A DNA stretch of 64,000 nucleotides from Asterias amurensis (GCF_032118995.1 NC_092652.1:20072544-20136543), one strand, 5' to 3'. Positions 30,334-42,980 are shown, counted from the first letter of the stretch. A program made the numbers and translations. The notes: generated by a model from the sequence alone, not told the origin.

Positions 30334-33016
30334 ATGGTATTCCTACAATACGTATTTAGCTTATTGACCGTCAAGTCAGTGATAGTCGGGTTGATGGCTC
30401 TCTTCATAGCTACATGGATTTACCGAAGACCGAGGAACATTCCTCCCGGTCCGACTGGATGGCCCCTTCTTGGCTACCTCCCAAATCTCATCTTGGCCGG
30501 GGATGAGTACAAGAACTTAACCCGACTGGCTAAGACCTACGGACCGGTGTTTAGTATGAATCTAGGCGGTACATTGGTGGTGGTCGTCAACAGCTTCGCT
30601 TCAATCAAGGAGGCTCTGAATCACCCCAACACTGCAGCCCGTCCACCCACAAGCTTCTCCAAGAAAATCGCACACGATCCTGACGCTTTAGGTAATTCAG
30701 TTTAAAAATTATCAGCTGTTCATTTTTGAGATCGAGACCGTTTTGGCTTTACCAAAAGTACCAAAATGTACGGCTAAGTACTTTGATGTGGCTAACTCTG
30801 GTATAGCTTAGAACAGTACAAGTACTTGGATATATATACGCGAAACGAAGTTGCTGTTATACAATAAACTGTTATTTGCTAAGTTCTGAATGCTGAACAA
30901 ATTATTGAGTGCTGAACTATTTATACATCGAAGAAAGTTTAACTGTGTTTTTGAATAAACGCGCTTGTTCCAAACTTGTGTGGTTGGTCAGAGGCTTGTA
31001 CAGAGAGTACACTCCGCTGTACCATTGCAAGGGATGCTGTTTAAGGCTTTTCATGGTGCATTTGAGGTTTTTCAACAAATGAAGTCAGGGTGGATACAAC
31101 AATGTTTACATATAATGGGGAGAAGTTCTGTCTCTTTTCAGACGCATCACTTCTTCCAAAAGAAACTTGGTATTACTATTAGTTCTTTTTGGAGGATACC
31201 TCCAATATGTCTATCAATATCACACTCATCTATGTATTAAAATAATATAATTGAAGTCTCGGGTTTAAATTTTCATTCCAGGTGTATTATCGGCCTCTGG
31301 TGACAGCTGGTCTCAGCAGAGAAAGTTTTCTCTGACTGCCTTGAGAGGGTTCGGTGTGGGTAAGTCTAGTTTTGAAGTCTCCGTCGCTACTGAGGCAGGA
31401 TGTCTTATCGAAGCCATCAAAGAGCACGGGGACAGTCCTTTCAATCCAACCCATCTGATAAGCAACGCTGTTTCGAATGTCATCTGCTCCGTTACCCTGG
31501 GTAAAATATTCGACTACTCTGATCCAAAGTTTCAGAAGATGCTTAAGTTGTTGAATCGTAACTTTGAACTCTTGTCTGGTGGTGGAGCTTATTCATATCT
31601 CCCAATTATGGACAATTTGTCATTCACCTCGACATACAAAGAAGTGGAAACTAATGTGCTTCTGATGGTAGCGTTTATCAGGGAATGCATTGAGGAGCAC
31701 CGTAGAGTTTTGGACGCCGACAATCCTAAAGATTTCATCGACGTTTTCCTCACAGACATCTACGAAAAAGAGACAAAGAATGTTCAGAGTCACATCACTG
31801 CTGACAACATGTTACTGACTACATTTGAGCTCTTTGCAGCTGGAACGGAGACTACGGCATCCACCCTCCGTTGGGCTTTACTGTACATGATGGCCTACCC
31901 TGAGGTACAAGCCAGGGTTCAGAGGGAGCTCGACGATGCAGTAGGTAGAGACCGATTACCCAACATGGCGGACAAACCTCAGCTGCCATACACAGAGGCG
32001 ACCATCCTGGATGTGCAGCGTCTGGCATCCATCGCGTCCCTCGCCGTTACTCATATGCTCTCAAAAGATACCAGCCTACTTGGCTACGACATCCCAAAGG
32101 GGACATTGCTCATTGCTAATCTTTGGGCCGTCAGCCGAGATCCATTCATCTGGTCCGATCCAGAAAAATTGATTCCGGAGAGATTTCTTGACGAAGCTGG
32201 TTCTTTGAAGCCGAGGGAGGAGCATCTTCCGTTTAGTACAGGTAAGAAAAACCAACGTACATGTACATAGGGGCTCAAAACGAAACTCGTAATGGACAAG
32301 TTGCTCATAACGTGACCCTGGGGGGGTGGGGGGGAGGGAGGGGGGTGTACAGAAAAACACTCGTACCGATAGACCATAATCGGCTGTATTTTCGATAAAT
32401 ACCACTTTCAACTCAAAACGAAGCCATTTTAATACAGTTGAATTTTGTTACATTGATTTATATCGCATTTTCTGTTTGATAAATCCAGTATTCTACTAAC
32501 AAAAGAAGTTTCTTTTGGGAGTATAGTTGGACTTCGAGGATTTACATGACATTGACAATATAAAGACACACTAAAAGAAGCGTTGTTAATTTAAGAAAAG
32601 TATAGACTAATAAATACAGATTGACACTCGACTTGTCCCCTAATAATCCAAATGCCAACGGTCTGTGTGTGTGCTGCATAAAAATATCCTCATAATGAGT
32701 ACTGAAGATAGGTGACGTCACTGTTGAAGTATCTTCTGTGTTGACACTGTGTTCTCGATCGAGTCATGGGCATCGCCTCATATCTTTATAAACAAAAGTT
32801 CCAACCAGTACTTCGTTCTTTGTTTTCCTTACAGGTCGCCGGGTGTGTCTTGGGGAGCAGCTTGCCAAGATGGAGCTGTTCACCTTCTTCTCACATTTAC
32901 TGCATCAGTTTTCTTTCAAGAAACCGGATGATTCCCAACCATTATCTTTCGAGGCTATCAACGGGCTCACGTTGACTCCGACTCCATTCGAAGTTCGTGC
33001 GATTCCTAGAGAGTAA
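30334..33016 (+). CDS. Cytochrome P450, CYP2 type (gene D), 499 aa, ExxR changed
   Basis: This is the unit 2 partner of gene C. Exons are 30334-30691, 31282-32241 and 32835-33016, phase 1 introns, 1500 nt with the stop and unbroken. The anchor, PPGP, WSQQR, AAGTETTA, PERF and FSTGRRVCLGE with Cys444 are all present. The K-helix reads ILDVQRL: the glutamate of the ExxR motif, kept in A, B, C, E and F, is Asp363 (codon GAT for GAG). Other one-off changes are Ile195 in GKIFDYS (Arg in most sisters), Phe408 (RDPFIW) and Leu416 (PEKLIPERF). Together these suggest relaxed constraint; the protein may fold poorly or bind haem badly. Like C, it is A/B-like in exon 2 and E/F-like in exon 3. Confidence 0.9.
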
Positions 33017-33681
33017 ACGCATGCTGCCACGTTGAACAGTAATTTTGTTGTGCTAATAGGGCTTGCAAGCGATATAACAAGTTGTTTAGTAGTATTATGT
33101 AGTTGCAGTAGTATTTGAGAGAGAGGTTTTTGTCTCCAGCCGACGCCATCTGGGGAACCTTCGATTGTGGCCTTCCAGACATTCCGGTCCAACATCAGTG
33201 TCCTATAGACCATGTGAACTTTGTTTACAATATGTGTGACCATCTTTGAGTATTCTGGCAGGCACAATACTGCACATTGTCATTCTATGGGAAAGTTGAC
33301 ATTTTGTGTCATAATTTTCACATAAATCCAAGAATAATATGAAAAGCTGTCAAATTTTGAGATGTGCCCCTTCCATCATATCAAAAGTCGATAAGAATTA
33401 GACAGTGCAATCTCCATAAAATATAAGATTTTATGTTTTCTTCCATTAGGCTGCGTACAAGTCATGCCTGCAGGAAGCCCAGGCCCTGTGGCTCTTTTTT
33501 AAACATGGTGATGTCACAGGTCACATCGTCCATAAAGCTTAGTTGGTTCTTGTTGTGTTGCGTCCTTCTTCAGATGATCTATACGAATATCTCTCATTCA
33601 TGCCCTTGCCTCTGGTTCCATCTATGGGTTCCCAAAGAACTGGGGATCACAGCTAGCTTTGGATGGCGGACACAGTGGCCA

Positions 33682-33879
33682 TTAGACTTGTGGACAAGTC
33701 GTTTATGGTCCCACGCGGTGAGATAGTCGAGTTGCAGCGGTGCTCTCCGTGCGCGAACTGCTGGTTGCGCAACTATTGCGTAGAAGTCAGGCAGCGCACA
33801 GTAATCGCGCAACCAGCAGTTCGCTGCATCTCGACTATCTCACCGCGTGGGACCATAAACAACTTGTCCACAAGTCTAA
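33682..33879. mobile_element. Fold-back element, TTAGACTTGTGGACAAGTCG ends (unit 2)
   Basis: This is the partner of 23545-23705 with a longer centre that includes TTGCGTAGAAGTCAGGCAGC. The arms are about 75 bp. Confidence 0.85.
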
Positions 33880-34212
33880 GGGGCCAACATCCTATCCTCC
33901 GTTCCCTGATCATGACAGAAAGCTTGTATTCCCAGTGTACATCAAGTACCATCCGTAGCTTTGATGTATAGACGCCGTCTAGTGCCCTTTCTTCAATGGA
34001 TGTCATGAAATTGTTGAGCCCGTAAGACCATCGCCTAGCCTGCGCCATTCTCTGGACCATAATAGCTACATTTTGACGGCGGATATGCTCAGGGAACATT
34101 CGCACGAGAACGGGACTTGAATCAAGTCTAGTTATATCGTGGCATGCGTTTCTTTAAAGATCGATTGAAGAACTGCAATTTAATTACTCGGTAATTCTCC
34201 GTTAGGTTTTAA

Positions 34213-34574
34213 AGCCATTGGACCCTTTCGGTACAGAAAAAAAAAAGTTCACAGATTTACAAATAATTTACAGGGTTTACAGAAGGTAATAATGAAAGAC
34301 TTCTCTTGAAATATTAGTCCATGAAATGCTTTACTTTTTGAGAAAACGGTAAAACAATATAAATTCTCGTTAACGAGAATTACGGAGTTGTTATAAACAC
34401 ATGTCATGACACGGCGAAACGCGCGAAAACAGGAGTGGGTTTTCCCGTTATTTTCTCCCGACTCCGATGTCCGATTGAGCCTAAATTTCCACAGGATTGT
34501 TATTTTATATATAAGTTGTGATACACGAAGTGTGGGACTTGGACAATACTGTTTACCGAAAGTGTATAATGGCT
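34213..34574. mobile_element. TTAA-flanked MITE, AGCCATTGGACCC ends, unit 2 only
   Basis: TTAA at 34209-34212, then AGCCATTGGACCC ... GTGTATAATGGCT, then TTAA at 34575-34578. Unit 1 has the bare site GGTTTTAAAGTGC with a single TTAA at 24014-24017. This is direct evidence that TTAA is the duplicated target. A second copy is at 63274-63640. Confidence 0.92.
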
Positions 34575-34714
34575 TTAAAGTGCTGTTTCGATTAAATGTC
34601 ACCTATATAATAACTCATAGTCGATGTACCCAGTCCCAACTTTCTTTGTTTTTTCTTTGGTTATCATGGTGTAATTGCGGTTAACTTGTGTTTTTTTGTC
34701 TTGCATCAATACAG

Positions 34715-34861
34715 GGGTCGATTTCACAAAGAGTTAGGACTAGTCCTAACTTAGGACTAGTCCTAGGAGATATACAAATTGCATGGATAGTCCTAAGTTA
34801 GGACGAGTAACTGATCCTAACTCCAGATAAGACTAGTCCTAGCTCTTTGTGAAATCCACCC
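34715..34861. mobile_element. MITE, GGGTCGATTTCACAAAG ends, unit 2 only
   Basis: GGGTCGATTTCACAAAGAGT opens and CTCTTTGTGAAATCCACCC closes it, with TTAGGACTAGTCCTAA repeats inside. CAG stands on both sides, and unit 1 has one CAG at 24151-24153. A CAG target of three bases fits the PIF/Harbinger superfamily (described targets TWA or CWG). Confidence 0.82.
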
Positions 34862-34993
34862 CAGGTATTTAATAGAGCTTTACAAAAAAAATGTATTGAG
34901 CACTGCGATTTAAGGTGATGACGATTTCGTTCTATATTATTGTATATATTTTGCGACAGAAGCCTATACGTACCGAGTCACAGTTGTCTGTCA

Positions 34994-35053
34994 GCGAGAT
35001 TCCCCCATACAGTGCAAATTGTATAACTGGGCCCAATTTCAAAGAGCTGCTAA
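34994..35053. mobile_element. Right arm only of the TTAGCAGCTC fold-back element (unit 2)
   Basis: AGCGAGATTCCCCCATACAG through AAAGAGCTGCTAA matches the right arm of 24234-24380; the left arm is gone. Confidence 0.75.
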
Positions 35054-35248
35054 TTAAGCAGAAAATTACTGCTGAACTCACTTCTGCTAAGCAGAAATGA
35101 ACAGGTTGCCAGTCACGAGTTTATCATGTGACGTGGTATAGTTTAGTCTTGGCCCAAGACTATGGTGCTTGATATTGGATAGTGTAACTACGCGCAGTTG
35201 TAAATCGCCAAAGCGCGCCCGCCATACTGGACGGCTTGAAATCAGCTT

Positions 35249-35365
35249 CAATTCAATTCAATTCAATTCAAGGATACATTTATTTCCATACTCTCATGAA
35301 AGAATAACAACAGTTACATGCGGAGTAAAGCAAAACATTTCTTTTTCTTCAGCTTGTCAGGATAG
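35249..35365 (-). mobile_element. Probable LINE or SINE 3' tail (unit 2)
   Basis: This is the partner of 24651-24775, with four to five AATTC units against three there. Confidence 0.4.
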
Positions 35366-35866
35366 CCGCTGAACGTAATAAATGGAATCATTGGATCTGA
35401 ATAGCTGGTACCCTGTCTTTATTATCCTCGCGGATAAAGACAGGGGCCCAGTCTATATGTATGTACAGCAGAAACAAATTGAAGCGGGCTTATTAAATGG
35501 GCTGAATGGTGATGATTCAAAAGAGTGCGCTATCAGAAGAAGTCACTTAATAAAAGAAATGTTTTTAAGACAACATCCCTTCAACTCTGTCAGTGTGAAA
35601 TTTCATGACAAATATAAACAAAACTAATTTCCCGTTCGGACTTGTGGGTTAACCTTGAGCTCTCACGAGTTGGTTGGGCGTTAGACTGTAGATAGCTTTG
35701 CAAAACCGGTGAGATCACTTTTGATAAGACCATTCCGTTGGAACGTCCGTGCAGTGACTTCTATATGTGTTTTGATTGGTCCGAAGTGACAGTTGGCAGC
35801 TGCACTTGTGGTCGTCTGCATGAATCTAGGTGAAAGGTGAAGATGGTCGGGGATTGAACAAGGCCA

Positions 35867-36082
35867 GGCCCCAATTTCATAGAGCTGCTTAGCACAAAAC
35901 TTTGCTTAGCATGAAATTTCTTCCTTGATAAAAACAGGTTTACCAACCAAATTTCCATGTGATTTTCAGGATAAGCAAACAAAAGCTGAATACCAGTAAC
36001 AAGCACTGTATGTGCAACAAATGGAAATTTGGCTGGTAATCCTGTATTTATCGGTGCTTAGCAGCTCTGTGAAATTGGGTCC
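35867..36082. mobile_element. MITE, GGCCCCAATTTCATAGAGCTG ends
   Basis: The left arm GGCCCCAATTTCATAGAGCT then GCTTAGCAC is mirrored by GTGCTTAGCAGCTCTGTGAA then ATTGGGTCC. It shares its end motif with the fold-back element at 24234. The far breakpoint of the 11 kb duplication falls inside its left arm. Confidence 0.82.
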
Positions 36083-36962
36083 AGATGACACTCCCTGGCG
36101 TTATTCACAAGCACGAGCCTCGAAGTGTGACGCCAGTTTTATAGTCTGGTCAATCTAAGCCAAAATATGGCTTGACCTAGACAAAAAATTGCAACACAAA
36201 TGGTTTTTTTGCAATGACCATTTCCATAAAATTAAAATAATGTTAACAAAATAAAATTTTCTACTGACTATAGGGTGTGCATACGTATAGGGGGAAAACG
36301 GTAATTTTTAATTTATGCAAATTATGCATATTTATTTCCCCTGCTTACTTGTTACTACCTTTTGGATATGTTGTTTTGGAGGGCTTCAATAGACACCTGC
36401 AAAAAAACATTTCTGTTGCAATTTTGTCCAGGTCAAACCATAGATAAGATTATTATCCCCAATAGTGGCAACTTACTATTTACTCTCGAAATAAAAGTTC
36501 AGTGTATTCACGTGATCTTAGACAACTTTAGGGCAGACCATTGTAGTCCCGTGCTTTATCGGACGACACCTAAGTCAATAGAACTATATTTTGGTCTATT
36601 GTTTGAGTGATCGGTACCACCCCCAATAAAATAGTCAAGGACTGTGTGTGTTTTACTCAGCAGTTATATCAAATGTATACGGAGCTGAAATTCTTCTGAG
36701 CAAATAATCCAAAACCACCCCAGCAGGGGACACGTTAATCTGGCCTACCTTCTTCATGAAGGTGAGACGAACATTATGTTCGTGTGGCTTTTGTTTTACT
36801 CATTTCTCGAAAAACACAGCCGTTGCGCAAGTAATAATTAAAATGAAGCTTTTTAACTGTCCTTGCTCTATGCCCATAGTATCTATATCGAACTGTGTTT
36901 AAGTTTTATTTAAATTTGTGGACATTGTGTTTACTTGTGTACAAAAAGTACCCAAACCCTTT

Positions 36963-37226
36963 GAAGGCACTGAACACTTTTGGTAATAAGACCAGTATTC
37001 TCAATCGTCTCACATTAAATGCAATAACAAACCAGCCCGGTGCAACGTGTGGACTCAACGGGTCGTCGAAGTTACGAGAGAATAATAGAAGAAAAAACAC
37101 CCATGTCAACAAATTACGTTACCCCAGAGGGATCCGTTTAAGTTTGGCAATGTTTTATACTCTTGCTCGAATACCAAGTTATTTTTTATGCCAACTTATT
37201 TCGAGTAATACTAAATAGTGTCACCT
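36963..37226. mobile_element. MITE of family 1 type, short
   Basis: AAGGCACTGAACACTTTTGG opens it and AATAGTGTCACC then TTTAA closes it. The interior is reduced to about 260 bp. Confidence 0.65.
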
Positions 37227-37352
37227 TTAAAACAAATTCACATAATAATACAACAAGGTCTGTATTGCATTTATGACGTTTCATTTAAACGTTTTCTGGT
37301 GACTCTATCGCACAATAGATGGCAGATCGCCGGTATGTAGCAGGGGATTCTA

Positions 37353-37451
37353 CCCCCCCCCCCCATCCGACCCCACCGCCCCCCCCCCCCAATCCGACCC
37401 CCGCCCCCCCCAATCCGACCCCCCCCCCAATCCGACCCCCCCCCCCCCCCA
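37353..37451. repeat. C-rich tract with CCAATCCGACC units
   Basis: Runs of 8 to 12 C alternate with AATCCGACC or ATCCGACC. Length is likely to be unstable and hard to assemble. Confidence 0.85.
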
Positions 37452-37599
37452 CCCCGAGATTCTGTCCCTCATCTCTATCGGCGAACTAAGCCTACTTCCG
37501 ATAGGGCCCTCAAGATCGTTCAAAACGTTTCCTTCAGCACGGGCGTTTAATTTTCGATTTTTAAATGGGGGGAAAACAAATTATATGGGGGGAAATATT

Positions 37600-37708
37600 C
37601 TCCTGCGGGCAGGTTTCCGTGGTCGTGGATCTGGAGGTCGCAGGTTCAAGTCCCACCCGCTAGAGGTATAGGCTCATGGCGATTTTTTTTTTTTTTTTTT
37701 TTTTTTTT
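37600..37708 (+). mobile_element. tRNA-like SINE fragment
   Basis: GGTTCAAGTCC (37643-37653) is a good B box, followed by CCACCCGCT and then a run of about 26 T. A clear A box upstream is lacking, so this is not called as a tRNA gene. Confidence 0.45.
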
Positions 37709-38931
37709 ACACTCCAATTGTGGGCTTGTGGTTTTAATAATCTAAAGGGGAACAAAGTCAAACTAAATTTAGTTTCATTCATTGTTTTATAAAAAAATAT
37801 AAAAAAATGGCTTGTCCTTATCATCCAGTAGGGATTTCTTATCAACAAGTAGCCTCACGTGGATCGGCTCAGTGTTGTCTCTGCCATCGTTTACATCGCT
37901 GATTGCATCAGCATGTTTAATCACATGACCAGTGACCTTTCACTAGACTGGTGCCGAGTCGCTCCGCACCATACGCAACATAGACAGATAGGTAGTCGGA
38001 AATCAGACTGCGGCCCAGTTGTAAAAAAAAAATTGGTCACGAGACTTTCTGTCAACAGTAGATAAACCACGCACACATTTTTGTATAAAAAGGCTCGCAC
38101 AATTTGCATACGCATCAATAATAGTTGAACTTACATGATTGTGTCGAGACGTCTTTTTCCAGATTAGTCTCCCCCGAAAGTGCCTGGTCGAAGTTTTAAA
38201 CGGTAAGTTGTCTGTAAAACTGCTGTTATTTTCGTTACGTTTAGGCTTGGGCCTCCAAAGTCGGCAAACAAATGAATGAGTCCAAATCACAAATTCACAG
38301 ATGAGTTTCAGCACCACTTCTCTCATAACGCCCTCTGAGTGTAATCTTCTTGATTCCTTGAATGGAATGAAATGCTGGTATTGAATTTTACAATACCATC
38401 TTTCCTTTTTTATCCCAACTTAATTAAAGAAAAATTGATGGTTTTCATTACAACACTACACTAGTCATCATCATGGGGTCGTGTGTCCGGCCGGGTGTCC
38501 ACCAAAACTGATCACAAATTATATATAATTTTATAAGTTCCGCAATTATTTTTTAAACTTTAAATTTATTGGAAAGGTCTCCGTATCCTGCCACCAGTTG
38601 TTTATTCCATTAAATAATTATTGTATCTTGACACAGTTTTTGAACAGCTCCTTACTATACTAGAAACGACACTTGAAGAAAAATAGTATAATTTACTCAA
38701 ATAAAGTATTTCCTTTAAGTTTTTGTACAAATTAGTGAACAACAAGTGGTGGCCAGATTGAGATACAGAAAGTTTCCCGTCAAAATTGTCAATTTGACAA
38801 TGAGTTTGTGTCATTAGTCTTGACAAGTTTTAATTAAAAGTAAAAATTCCTACCAAACTGTAGAAATATTGATGTATGTAATTTAAATTTCTTCAATATC
38901 CAGATTCCAAGCAATCAACCAACAAGTGAAG

Positions 38932-41900
38932 ATGATCCGAGCTTTAGTAGTCTGTGCCCTTGTTGTGGCCGCATGCAGTTTACCGTTTGTAGATAAATTT
39001 GACAGAAGTTATGATGAAGATTGGGAACTATTCAAGAAGGTATTTTTTGAAATCTTTTAAAATTGTACTTAACTTTTGTTTGTTTTGTAAAATTTTAGGT
39101 AGTGTCTGGACCGCCTAATTTTCCTTCTTGGTTATCTGCAGGGTTGTTTTTCTTGCCTTTTCTATTTTTGTTAGTTTTTTATGTCGTGCTAAATGTGTGC
39201 TGCCTGAAAAAAATAACAAAAACAAAAAACTTTCAAATGACTAGGCCTATTGAATAATTCACGGTGTAAATGAATTTATTGTCTTAATTGTACCTTGTTA
39301 CCTTGTATGAATGTGCCGTAACATCATTTAACCTTACCGTGTAATTTTTCCACTGGAAAAAAAACGGGTTCAAAGTTCTCAACTTTGAATACATTGACTT
39401 GGATATGACAGAGGAAACAGAGTGTCTGAAAGACACCCAGACACGCCTCTGTCTAACACTATGAATAAAGCACTGTATGAAAGCGAGTTAATTATTATTA
39501 AATAAAACTGAGATCAAGTTTTGAATCTTTTGCTTTAGTAAGAATTGCATGTTTAGTTTAAAAAGGGTCTATGTAACTTTTCTTGGACAAAAAACACAAT
39601 GTCTACAGATTTACACTAAACTCACACAGTTTGAAGATAATGATAGTAGAAAGCTTCCCTGAAAATATTACGTGCTGAGGTGCTGTAGTTTTTGGGAAAT
39701 GAGTAAAACAATGTCATGAAAATTTTCGTCTCATGAGACAAAAATAATTTTAATCATTTACAAACGTATTTTCATGAATTTTGTTTACTCATTTCTCAAA
39801 AACTACAGCACCTCACTCAGTAAGTAATATCTGAAGGGAAGCTTTCCATTATCAATATCTTCAAACCCTGTAAGTTTATGGTAAATCTATGGACAGTTTG
39901 AAAAAGTGCCCAAATCCTTTAACACTGACCTACAATGCAGACTCCCCTCCGGCTAGCACTATTGATAAAGCTCTACATCAGGCCTGATACTTCATGGAGG
40001 CAATGGAAGTGATTGCCTCCATGGCCCTGGCCATTGCCTTGATGCCCTTGAAATGATACAGTTAAAATTTATAATTAGTGCACTTAACCAAGGGGATAAT
40101 GCTTCTGTGCTCTTGTCCTTTTAAAAAACGAAGGGTACAGGCCTGCTATATTGAAAACAAGTTAATGTTACTTGTTGGTATTTGTATTGTAAACTAAGAT
40201 TTAGGTGGAATCTTTAGCTATAGTTTTTAAAAATTGCGGGTTTTGTTTTCGTTTCAGGTTCACAATAAGAAATACACACTTCTAGGTGAAGAAGTGAAGA
40301 GACGTTCAGTATGGGAAGCCAATTTGGACATCATCAATAGACATAATCTCGAGCATGATTTGGGAAACCACACATTCAGACTCGGCATGAACGTCTATGG
40401 TGACTTGGTAAGTGTCTCAAGATCTTTTTATTTTATTTTGTTCAATGCAAAAACAAACAACAAAATCTGTATTGATATACTTTGACTAGATCCAAATTCT
40501 ATTTTAGATGTAATTTTTTTTTTTGATTTCTTCTTGTTCACTCTTTGTTTGGAATGCAACTTTTCAGCTGATAAAGCTGATTTTCTCCTTTTCTTTTTAA
40601 AACATGTCATACAAAACCGAAAGTGTGATCAGCCATTTTTTTTCCTTCTTTTTACAAAGAATAGAAAGTTACGTGGCTGCTTTTTATAATCCAAAATGAT
40701 TTTATTTTGAAACCACACCTTGTACAAATAATTTAGGATGAAACAAACTTATGTGAATCCATAAACATCCAAGAAATACTTTTGTTAAAGTTCAAATCAT
40801 TACCAACATAAATTATCATTTACTTTTGATGTTGTTGTTGTGATGTGACTCCTACACATTCCAGTTAGCTTGTCAATTTCACTGGTTGTTGGCTTTTGCA
40901 CTTGTCGATAAATGATATCAAAATAAGGATGCTTTAATATAAACACTTAACTAGCCAGCCAGACCACTTTGCCTGAAGTCTGACTATTACTTATGTGTTC
41001 TAAATGTTAAACTGGCATTAGGTATGCGACCACTTGGAGAGAGCGCTGGTAAAATTTATTTACTGTACAAAAGACTTCAATTTGCCCCTTGGATGGGTTT
41101 ATTTTATAATTATTGGAAGTACGAATGAAACCCTTTTGAAGCCATGGTAGTTGTATTTATAAATATAGGAAAAGAGTCTACGAAAAGGGAACTGACAGAA
41201 ATTATTGGTGGGTGATTACCGAGCTGATTTCCATTAATAACTGTCATGTGAGCTTGACCCGAGAATAGAACAAAGAAAAGCAAAACCACAACCGGGAAAT
41301 GAACAGCAGGATGTGGAAATGTACTCCGGGTATTCCCAACAATTGTCTGTATTTTTGTGTACCATTGTTCGCATCAAGGTGATGGGATGCACTTGTTTAT
41401 TCAAGGTTATTTTTAGTTTAAGGTTGTTTGGTTACTCAATGCTGTCTATAGTCTATTGCTTGCGGCTGCATGCAATCAGTTAAATTTATTTTGGTTTAAC
41501 CCTAACTCTGATGTGTGTTAGCACCGAATATTCGGTACTTTCCCGGGTTCTAATAAATTAATTTAAGGGCAGTGGACACTATTGGTTATTGTCAAAGACT
41601 AGCCTTCACAGTTGGTGTATCTCAACATATGCATAAAATAACACACCTGTGAAAATTGGAGCTCGATTGGTCATGAACTTGCGAGATATGTATGAAAGAA
41701 AAAAAGCACCCTTGTCACACGAAGGTGTGTGCGTTTAGATGGTTGATTTCGATACCTCAAATTCTAAAGCTGAGGTCTCAAAATCAAATTCTTTCTCGGA
41801 AACTATGGCACTTCAGAGGGAGCCGTTTCTCACAATGTGTTTTACTATCAACCTCTCCCTATTAGTTGTCACCAAGAAAAGTTTTATGCTAATAATTACT

Positions 41901-42980
41901 TTGAGTAATTACCAAAAGTGTCCACTGCTTTTAATCATCAGTCTTGCAGTCAGTTAATTAAAAATAAAAATAAAAATTTGTGGAGCGATTTCAACCAGCA
42001 TTTTTGCATGGCAAGAAATTTGGACTGAACTGAATTTTTGCACACTGAATGTTGATGATTGAGTAGCAAATCCTGATTTTTGAGTAGCAGTTGAAATATT
42101 TTGTGTAGCTTTTTGCTCTGCTATACAAGTGAAATCATTCACTGAAATGGATGTATCCCGTTCGTTGCTCAAAGCTGATACAAGCAACAACAAAAATCAG
42201 GAAGTTTGTTGAATTAAATATTTCAAATCTTACAAGTTCCTACAAAGCTACAATGTAAGCTCATGAAACTTTTGTGAATCTCTGAAGAGATTCTAGGAAT
42301 ACATGCACATTTTAAGATAATTTTGGTCATAAGAACATTATTACAACTAACATTATAGTAACAACATCATGGTGAAATTATTTTACCCTTTTTTGAAAAG
42401 TGTACAGTTTATTGGGGTTGGGTTTATTACTCATATTTAATTACATGTACACAGCATTACATGTGAATGTTTATTGTTATGTAGCAATGAGCATGCCATG
42501 GGCTTCTACAGGACCAGTATTATTGTTGTACTTTGCCCAGTCATCATAGATTAGTCAAACTGCAAGTCATGGTGGGTTCAATTCGTTAACAATGCCCATG
42601 GAGGTCCTCCTTTGTTACCTGCATGTTTGTGTGGGGGTCATGGGTCTGTGGTGAATAACTTTTTCCCTGTAAATCTCTGAACTTGTGTGGGTCAGTGGCA
42701 GGTCATGATTCACAAACTAGAATTCAGCTCAGTGCTTTTGTTGGAACTACATGGGTTCCATATTAGGGAATCATTCATTGATTGATTGATTGTGTTGAGT
42801 CTATAAATGCAGAAACCTGTGGGCGAAAAGACCCCTAAGCCTATGCTATTGTAGTCATGGTTGTTTTTGTTTACTGCCATTGCTTATAAAGTGCTGTAGT
42901 GGGTTCTCCATTTTCAACAGTTTTGCAGCACAATACTTTCCCTAAACCATAAAACTTTGTTGGATACTTTCCAGTTCTTC

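Larger units (their letters stand above)
25307..35877. repeat. Tandem segmental duplication, unit 2 (about 10.6 kb)
   Basis: This is the second copy of 14239-25306, same order and orientation, containing gene D. Its far border at 35877 (TCA) lies inside the left arm of a MITE at 35867-36082, so unit 1 ends with the first bases of that MITE. Only TCA is shared by both outer breakpoints, a microhomology. Compared with unit 1 it has gained elements at 27171, 34213 and 34715, and lacks about 446 bp (18593-19038 of unit 1), the 22866 element and the K3 body. Confidence 0.92.
36083..38931. other. Spacer between duplication and cathepsin L
   Basis: No exon is seen. It holds a MITE (36963-37226), a C-rich tract (37353-37451) and a tRNA-like SINE fragment with a T run (37600-37708). 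The last few hundred bases must contain the cathepsin L promoter, but no convincing TATA box was found. The rest is AT-rich and unassigned. Confidence 0.5.

Noticed and set aside
37643-37653. Possible tRNA gene at the B-box-like GGTTCAAGTCC
   Set aside because: No matching acceptor stem or clear A box is present and a long T run follows, so a SINE fragment fits better.
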